A stretch of 64,000 bases of DNA from Sphingomonas sp. PP-CE-3A-406 (GTDB lineage Bacteria; Pseudomonadota; Alphaproteobacteria; Sphingomonadales; Sphingomonadaceae), in contig NZ_RCWY01000003.1 in assembly GCF_003688625.1 (NCBI RefSeq), positions 868,001-932,000 on the forward strand. The letters run 5' to 3'. Position 1 is the stretch's first letter; each line of letters begins with the position of its first letter. Made by a program: the position numbers and the translations under genes. Below, piece by piece: positions 60,008 through 64,000 of this stretch. Below the pieces are notes generated by a model that was not told the origin of the DNA, did no database searches, and saw only the letters and a program-made list of their open reading frames with translations.

Positions 60008-60786
60008 AGCGTACGCATCTCCCGCTTAATGGCCTGCGCGTGCTCGATGCGGCGGCGCGGCATCTGTCGTTCACGCGGGCTGCGGACGAACTGGCGGTGA
60101 CGCCGGCGGCGGTGGGGCAGCAGATCCGCGCGCTGGAGGATACGCTCGGCGTCGTCCTGTTCCGCCGCACCACGCGTGGGCTGGAACTGACGCCTGAGGC
60201 GGAAGCGGGTCTAGGCGCGCTCCGCGGTGGGTTCCTCCAGTTCGAGGAAGCCGTGCGCGCGATGCAGGCGGGTCAGTCGTCGAAATCGCTGACGATCGCC
60301 GCGCCGCGCGACCTGACCGAGAAGTGGCTGATGCCGCGCCTCGCGCAGATCGCCGAGGCAGACCCCGAACTGCGCTTCGTGCTGATCACCGCCGACGAGA
60401 ATGTCGACTTCACCGAAGCCAATCTTGATCTCGCGATCCGCTGGGGCAATGGGCCCGGCGAGCATGAGGGTGAGGCACTGGAATCGGAGGGCATGGTGAC
60501 GATCGCCAAGCCCGGCACCGATAGCGAAGCCGCGATCGCGTGGTCGGGTGAGGACGGCGTCGCGCTGGTCCGCGTCACCGACGCCGGGCTCGCGATCGAT
60601 GCGGCGGCGGCGGGGCTCGGTCGCGCGACGGTGCCGGAACTGCTTGCTCGCCGCGATCTGGCGCAGGCCCGCGTACGGCTTATCGGCGAGTCGCAGCCCT
60701 CGAAGGGGGGGTACTGGCTGGTCGCCCCGCTCCCGCAGTGGCGCCAGAAGAAAGTCCGCGCGCTCGTGGATGCCCTGACCGCGTGA
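60004..60786 (+). CDS. LysR family transcriptional regulator, GcvA-like
   Basis: The 260-residue protein has an N-terminal winged helix (LNGLRVLDAAARHLSFTRAADELAVTPAAVGQQIRALEDTLG) close to the GcvA/AmpR subgroup and a short effector-binding domain. Typical members have about 300 residues, so this one is short in its C-terminal part. The start is the unusual TTG at 60004, overlapping the apaG stop in TTGA, which implies reinitiation. A LysR gene inside an operon behind metZ-apaG is atypical. Confidence 0.8.
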   Translation: MKRTHLPLNGLRVLDAAARHLSFTRAADELAVTPAAVGQQIRALEDTLGVVLFRRTTRGLELTPEAEAGLGALRGGFLQFEEAVRAMQAGQSSKSLTIAAPRDLTEKWLMPRLAQIAEADPELRFVLITADENVDFTEANLDLAIRWGNGPGEHEGEALESEGMVTIAKPGTDSEAAIAWSGEDGVALVRVTDAGLAIDAAAAGLGRATVPELLARRDLAQARVRLIGESQPSKGGYWLVAPLPQWRQKKVRALVDALTA

Positions 60787-61355
60787 GGCAACCCGGGCGC
60801 AGACCACGGCGCGCCGGCGTTTCGCCAGTGCTGAAGACGCGTCGGCTGCGCCTGCGGCCGCTGGTCGAAGGCGACGCGACCGCATTGCACCCGATGCTCG
60901 CCGACGCCGAATTGATGGCGTATTCCGCCGACGGTCCCTTGGGTTCGGTCGACGACGTCCGCACCTACCTCGCCGAGGAAGCAGCGCCGGGCAACCAGCG
61001 TACCTGGGCGATCACCCGCACCGGCGACGACCGCGCGATCGGCTGGGTCTCGGGCAGCGAGGCCGATGGGGCAGGGGTGACGGAGATCGGTTTCATCCTC
61101 GCGCGCGAAGCGTGGGGAAGGGGGATCGCGCGTGAGGCTGTGTCGGCGGTGATCGATCGCCTGTTCGCAGAAGGCCGAAGCCGGGTTTTCGCGGATGCCG
61201 ATACCGAGAATACTGCGTCGATCACCTTGCTGGAACGTCTCGGCTTCCGTCGTGAACGGCTGTTGCGCGACGAGTGGGAAACGCATCTGGGGTTGCGCGA
61301 CAGCCTGATCTACGGGCTCTGCGCCGATAGCTGGCAGGCGGCCGGGCGAGCCTGA
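60783..61355 (+). CDS. GNAT family N-acetyltransferase (RimJ/RimL-like)
   Basis: The 190-residue protein has the RimJ/RimL type opening LKTRRLRLRPLVEGDATAL, then TEIGFILAREAWGRGIAREAVSAVIDRLF, whose R-x-x-G-x-G/A is the acetyl-CoA pyrophosphate loop. ENTASITLLERLGFRRE is the final conserved block. The GTG at 60783 overlaps the LysR stop in GTGA; a later GTG at 60829 is possible. The substrate is not visible. It closes the four-gene overlapping set. Confidence 0.8.
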   Translation: MRQPGRRPRRAGVSPVLKTRRLRLRPLVEGDATALHPMLADAELMAYSADGPLGSVDDVRTYLAEEAAPGNQRTWAITRTGDDRAIGWVSGSEADGAGVTEIGFILAREAWGRGIAREAVSAVIDRLFAEGRSRVFADADTENTASITLLERLGFRRERLLRDEWETHLGLRDSLIYGLCADSWQAAGRA

Positions 61356-61381
61356 GCCACCGCCGCCATCCCCACTGATAA

Positions 61382-61490
61382 CACCACCCCGGCGAAGGCC
61401 GGGGCCCAATTGGGAAGGTGGCAATAACGAAGCGCTACCCGCCGTTAGCAACGTTCCCCAATTGGCCCCCGGCCTTCGCCGGGGTGGTGG
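61382..61490 (-). repeat. Family A palindromic element, copy A4 (inverted orientation)
   Basis: The arms are as in A1-A3, but the asymmetric centre reads as the reverse complement (aaggtggcaataacgaagcg…), so this copy is inverted. It sits between the convergent GNAT and serine-hydrolase genes, about 28 bp from each stop. Confidence 0.9.
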
Positions 61491-61518
61491 CCCTTGATAT
61501 GAGGCGGGGCAGCGAACC

Positions 61519-62790
61519 CTACCGCGCCGCCAACAACGCCAGAGCCCGCCCCATCAACCCCGCGAACTGAACCTCGTTCACGCCATCATCAGCCCGGTGC
61601 CAGTTCCCGGTCGCCACATACCAGCGGCCGTCCTTCGCCTGCACCAGATAGTTCAGCGTCAGCACCCCAGGCTCGCCGCCTCCCTTAAACCCGACATACC
61701 CAAACCGCTTGGCGATCGCCGGATCGACCCCCGCATTGACCGCCAGCACCGCCCGGGTCGTAGCGTCCGCCCCCCGCAGCGCGTTCAGCACCACAGCCAT
61801 CGCCGCCGGGCTCGAAAACCATTCGACGCTGTCGATCGCCACCGGCTTCCCCGCGAACACCGTCGGATCGAGCTTGGCAGTGGAAATCCTTACCGCATTG
61901 TCCAACAGCAGCGCGCGCCGCGCATCTACCGACCCCGCCGCCCAAGCCCTCGTCAGCGCCGAATCCCCCTTCAACGCGAACATCTCGCGCGTCGTCATCA
62001 CGGGCACGCTGCCGCCAGCCGCTTCCGTCATCGCATCCACCTTCGCGCGTCCGAGCGTCGTCAGCAGCGTATCCGTCGCGGTGTTGTCGCTGATCGAGAT
62101 CATCATCGTCGCCAGTGTCTGCACCGTCACCGGCGACCCGGCGGGCCAGGTCTGCAACACGCCCGACGGCAAGGACGGCGCTCCGACCTTCACGACGTCC
62201 TCCCAGTGTCGCTCGCCGCTCGCCACCTGCCGTGCCAGTTCCGCCAGCACCCATAGCTTGAACGCCGACCCAAGTGGCGCCGCCACATCCGCTCGATATT
62301 CCAGGATTGGCGTCGGTCTGCCGTTGCCCAGCGCGTAAAGCCCGAACCCGCTAGCCCCCGGCAGTGCGCGAAACTCCGCTTCGAGCTTGGCGAGGCTGTC
62401 GTCACGCGGCGCTGTGCCGGTAATCAGCAATCCGGTCGCGGCATGCGGCGGAGCGGGGTCGATCACCAGGCGGACGCTCGCCGTCCCGCGCGCGTACCCG
62501 ACGGTCAGGTCCGCCGACCATGCCGAGGTCGCGGTCAACGTCTCGATCTTCTGCGGGGCGCCGAGTGCTGTCTTCAACTGCGCGGCGATGACCGACAGTT
62601 GCGCCGCGGGGACCTTGTCGCGAAAGCTCGCCGCGAAATATGTTTCGTACGACCCGCGGCCGTCCAGTATCGCGACCAGCGCGTCCGCCTTGGCGCGCAA
62701 CGCCGGGTCTGGCGCCAACCCCTGCGCCGCGACTCCGACGGGCAGTACCGCCAGCAGGAGCGCGAACAGCCGGAGCGCCAGCTTTTTCAT
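61519..62790 (-). CDS. Periplasmic class-A-like serine hydrolase (beta-lactamase fold)
   Basis: The 423-residue protein has a signal peptide (cleavage after GVAAQ), an N-terminal 100-residue domain that I do not recognise (DUF3887-like position) and then a beta-lactamase/transpeptidase-like domain. Catalytic motifs are Ser175-x-x-Lys178 in GSAFKLW, Ser-Asp-Asn at 234-236 in ISISDNTATD, and Lys-Gly-Gly in VGFKGGGEPG in place of Lys-Thr-Gly. I see no clear class A Glu166 equivalent, so true beta-lactamase activity is doubtful. The ATG overlaps the permease stop in TGATG. Confidence 0.8.
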   Translation of the reverse strand: MKKLALRLFALLLAVLPVGVAAQGLAPDPALRAKADALVAILDGRGSYETYFAASFRDKVPAAQLSVIAAQLKTALGAPQKIETLTATSAWSADLTVGYARGTASVRLVIDPAPPHAATGLLITGTAPRDDSLAKLEAEFRALPGASGFGLYALGNGRPTPILEYRADVAAPLGSAFKLWVLAELARQVASGERHWEDVVKVGAPSLPSGVLQTWPAGSPVTVQTLATMMISISDNTATDTLLTTLGRAKVDAMTEAAGGSVPVMTTREMFALKGDSALTRAWAAGSVDARRALLLDNAVRISTAKLDPTVFAGKPVAIDSVEWFSSPAAMAVVLNALRGADATTRAVLAVNAGVDPAIAKRFGYVGFKGGGEPGVLTLNYLVQAKDGRWYVATGNWHRADDGVNEVQFAGLMGRALALLAAR

Positions 62791-63644
62791 CAGTTCTTCA
62801 GCTTCCAGCCGCTCTGCAACAGCCGGTAGCACAGCGTCGCCAGCACCAGATCGATCACCAGGATCACGATCCCGCCGATCATCACCGGCGAGTCGGCGAT
62901 CCCCAGGAACCCGTAGCGGAAGCCCGAGATGATGTAGAAGAACGGGTTCGCATGGCTGAACGCGCGGAACGCCGGGGCGAGCTTGTCGACCGAGTAGAAC
63001 GTCCCCGACAACAGCGACAACGGCGCGATCACGAAGTTGGTGACCGCAGCCGCATGATCGAACTTGTCCGCCCAGATCGACGTCAGCACGCCGAGCAGCG
63101 CGAGGAACGTCGCGCCGAGCAACCCGAACCAGATGATCGCGAGTGGCGCATGCGGGGTGACGTGCACGCCCGGATACAGCGCCATCGCGCCCCATACGAC
63201 GATCCCGACGATCACCGCACGCGTCATCGCGCCGCCGACGAGCGCGGCCAGCAACTCACCCGTCGACAGGGGCGGCTGGAGATAATCGACGATCGTCCCC
63301 TGCATCTTGCCGGCCAGCAGCGAGAAGCTGGCATTGGCGAACGCCGGCCCCATCATGCCCTGCGCGATGATCAGCCCCGGCGCGATGAAATCGGCGAAAT
63401 CGACGATCTGGCCGTCGACGGGCACCGGGCTTTTCGCGCCCGTCGCGATGGTGAACACGATCAGAAACAGCAACGTCGTGATCGCTGGCGCCCACACCGT
63501 CTGGAGCTGCACCTTGAAGAACCGGCGCACCTCCTTGATATAGAGGGTTCGCAGTCCCTCCCAGTTCACGCTCTTTATGACGGGAACACCGGGGGCGGAA
63601 TGCACCGCCGACTGGATTTCACCGATTGGGGGCTGGCTGCTCAT
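62790..63644 (-). CDS. ABC-2 type transporter permease
   Basis: The 284-residue membrane protein has six hydrophobic helices and the ABC-2 permease pattern (FAPAITTLLFLIVFTIATG-like, QGMMGPAFANASFSLLAGKMQGTIVDYLQPPLSTGELLAALVGGAMTRAVIVGIVVWGAMALYPG, SPLSLLSGTFYSVDKLAPAFRAFSHANPFFYIISGFRYG region), as in export permeases for polysaccharides, drugs or lipids. No ATPase gene is adjacent in the window; the gene upstream is the divergent gcrA. ATG at 63644 is chosen, as a start at 63848 would read across gcrA. Confidence 0.85.
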   Translation of the reverse strand: MSSQPPIGEIQSAVHSAPGVPVIKSVNWEGLRTLYIKEVRRFFKVQLQTVWAPAITTLLFLIVFTIATGAKSPVPVDGQIVDFADFIAPGLIIAQGMMGPAFANASFSLLAGKMQGTIVDYLQPPLSTGELLAALVGGAMTRAVIVGIVVWGAMALYPGVHVTPHAPLAIIWFGLLGATFLALLGVLTSIWADKFDHAAAVTNFVIAPLSLLSGTFYSVDKLAPAFRAFSHANPFFYIISGFRYGFLGIADSPVMIGGIVILVIDLVLATLCYRLLQSGWKLKN

Positions 63645-63725
63645 GGGAGTTGCGGGTAATCCCTGCCGCTGCCGCCCGCAACCCGGCTTGAAGATTGGCC
63701 GACTGACGTAGACTAAGGAACGAAC

Positions 63726-64000
63726 ATGTCCTGGACCGACGAGCGCATCGCGACGCTCAAGACGATGTGGGAGGCCGGCCAGACCGCCAGCCAGATCGCC
63801 GAAGCACTGGGTGGCGTGAGCCGCAACGCCGTCATCGGCAAGGCGCACCGCCTCGAGCTACAGGCGCGCCCGTCGCCGGTGAAGCCGAACGATCCCGAGG
63901 CTAAGGCGGCTGCTGCTGCCGAAGCGTCAGCTGCTGCGGTGGCTCCCGAGCCGGTCGCGGCACCGGAGCCGGTCGAGGTCGAGGCGCCCAAGCCTGCACC
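63726..64000 (+). CDS. gcrA: GcrA cell cycle regulator, 3' end cut by window edge
   Basis: The first 91 residues are present. The N-terminus MSWTDERIATLKTMWEAGQTASQIAEALGG-VSRNAVIGKAHRLEL region is the GcrA-type helix-turn-helix that binds methylated GANTC promoters with sigma-70 RNA polymerase. An Ala/Pro/Glu-rich linker follows and the C-terminal sigma-interacting part lies beyond the window. GcrA together with CcrM and CtrA controls the alphaproteobacterial cell cycle. It is divergent from the ABC permease with 81 bp between starts. Confidence 0.95.
   Translation, partial: MSWTDERIATLKTMWEAGQTASQIAEALGGVSRNAVIGKAHRLELQARPSPVKPNDPEAKAAAAAEASAAAVAPEPVAAPEPVEVEAPKPA

Noticed and set aside
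61519..63195. Longer N-terminus for the serine hydrolase (558 residues)
   Set aside because: The extra 135 residues are an out-of-frame reading of the permease gene; the ATG at 62790 is followed by a normal signal peptide.

Overview
The window looks like a chromosomal segment of a Sphingomonas-type alphaproteobacterium (order Sphingomonadales). The base composition is GC-rich (by eye about two thirds GC). The F1 and F0 ATP synthase genes lie in two separate operons about 30 kb apart, with paired b and b' stator subunits. The GcrA cell-cycle regulator is present at the right edge. A PhaR regulator sits next to acetyl-CoA acetyltransferase and a PhaC-like protein, and most neighbours are single-copy housekeeping genes. 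I saw no phage, IS transposase, CRISPR array, rRNA or tRNA.

Layout. 1-2.8 kb: polyhydroxyalkanoate genes (phaA-like, PhaC-like, divergent phaR). 2.8-5.4 kb: a translationally coupled GT-C glycosyltransferase and a retropepsin/PDZ protease. 5.9-12 kb: a lone cpaF, a membrane-anchored HtrA-like protease, ada, an SDR and a dienelactone hydrolase. 12.3-17.3 kb: atpHAGDC. 17.5-26.6 kb: priA, a GAF-PAS-GGDEF protein, xerC, dedA, gshB, yraN, rsmI and an LppC/LpoA-like lipoprotein. 26.6-31 kb: hemW, a CAP lipoprotein, an EAL protein and rdgB-rph. 31-38.7 kb: the heat-shock block hrcA-grpE ... dnaK-dnaJ, interrupted by thrC and by a copper-chaperone/metallopeptidase-like pair. 38.8-43.5 kb: a glycine-rich secreted protein, a 28-residue membrane peptide, purB, an EF-hand protein and radC. 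43.6-47.4 kb: ydbH-ynbE-ydbL, an outer-membrane lipid-transport operon. 47.7-50.3 kb: atpIBEF'F. 50.5-61.4 kb: an SMR transporter, uvrC, a polysaccharide deacetylase with a FemAB-like acyltransferase, recO, leuB, a GT2-GtrA fusion and the tightly overlapped metZ-apaG-lysR-GNAT string. 61.5-64 kb: a serine hydrolase, an ABC-2 permease and the start of gcrA.

The most unusual feature is not a gene. About twenty intergenic palindromic elements fall into at least five families. Family A (about 108 bp, 4 copies) and family B (about 84 bp, 6 copies) lie mostly between convergent genes or at other operon ends. Family C/D (purine-rich, each arm a hairpin by itself) lies only between co-directional genes, inside essential operons such as atpD/atpC, grpE/thrC and dnaK/dnaJ, and several copies end 8-14 nt before the next start codon. 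One family B copy encodes the last ten residues of a protein. These elements may shape mRNA processing or translation, and they are the best candidate here for something undescribed. The other candidates are the glycine-rich secreted protein and the 28-residue peptide.

Limits: functions are assigned from motifs and recalled family features, not from searches. Start codons were chosen by family fit, overlaps and Shine-Dalgarno context.
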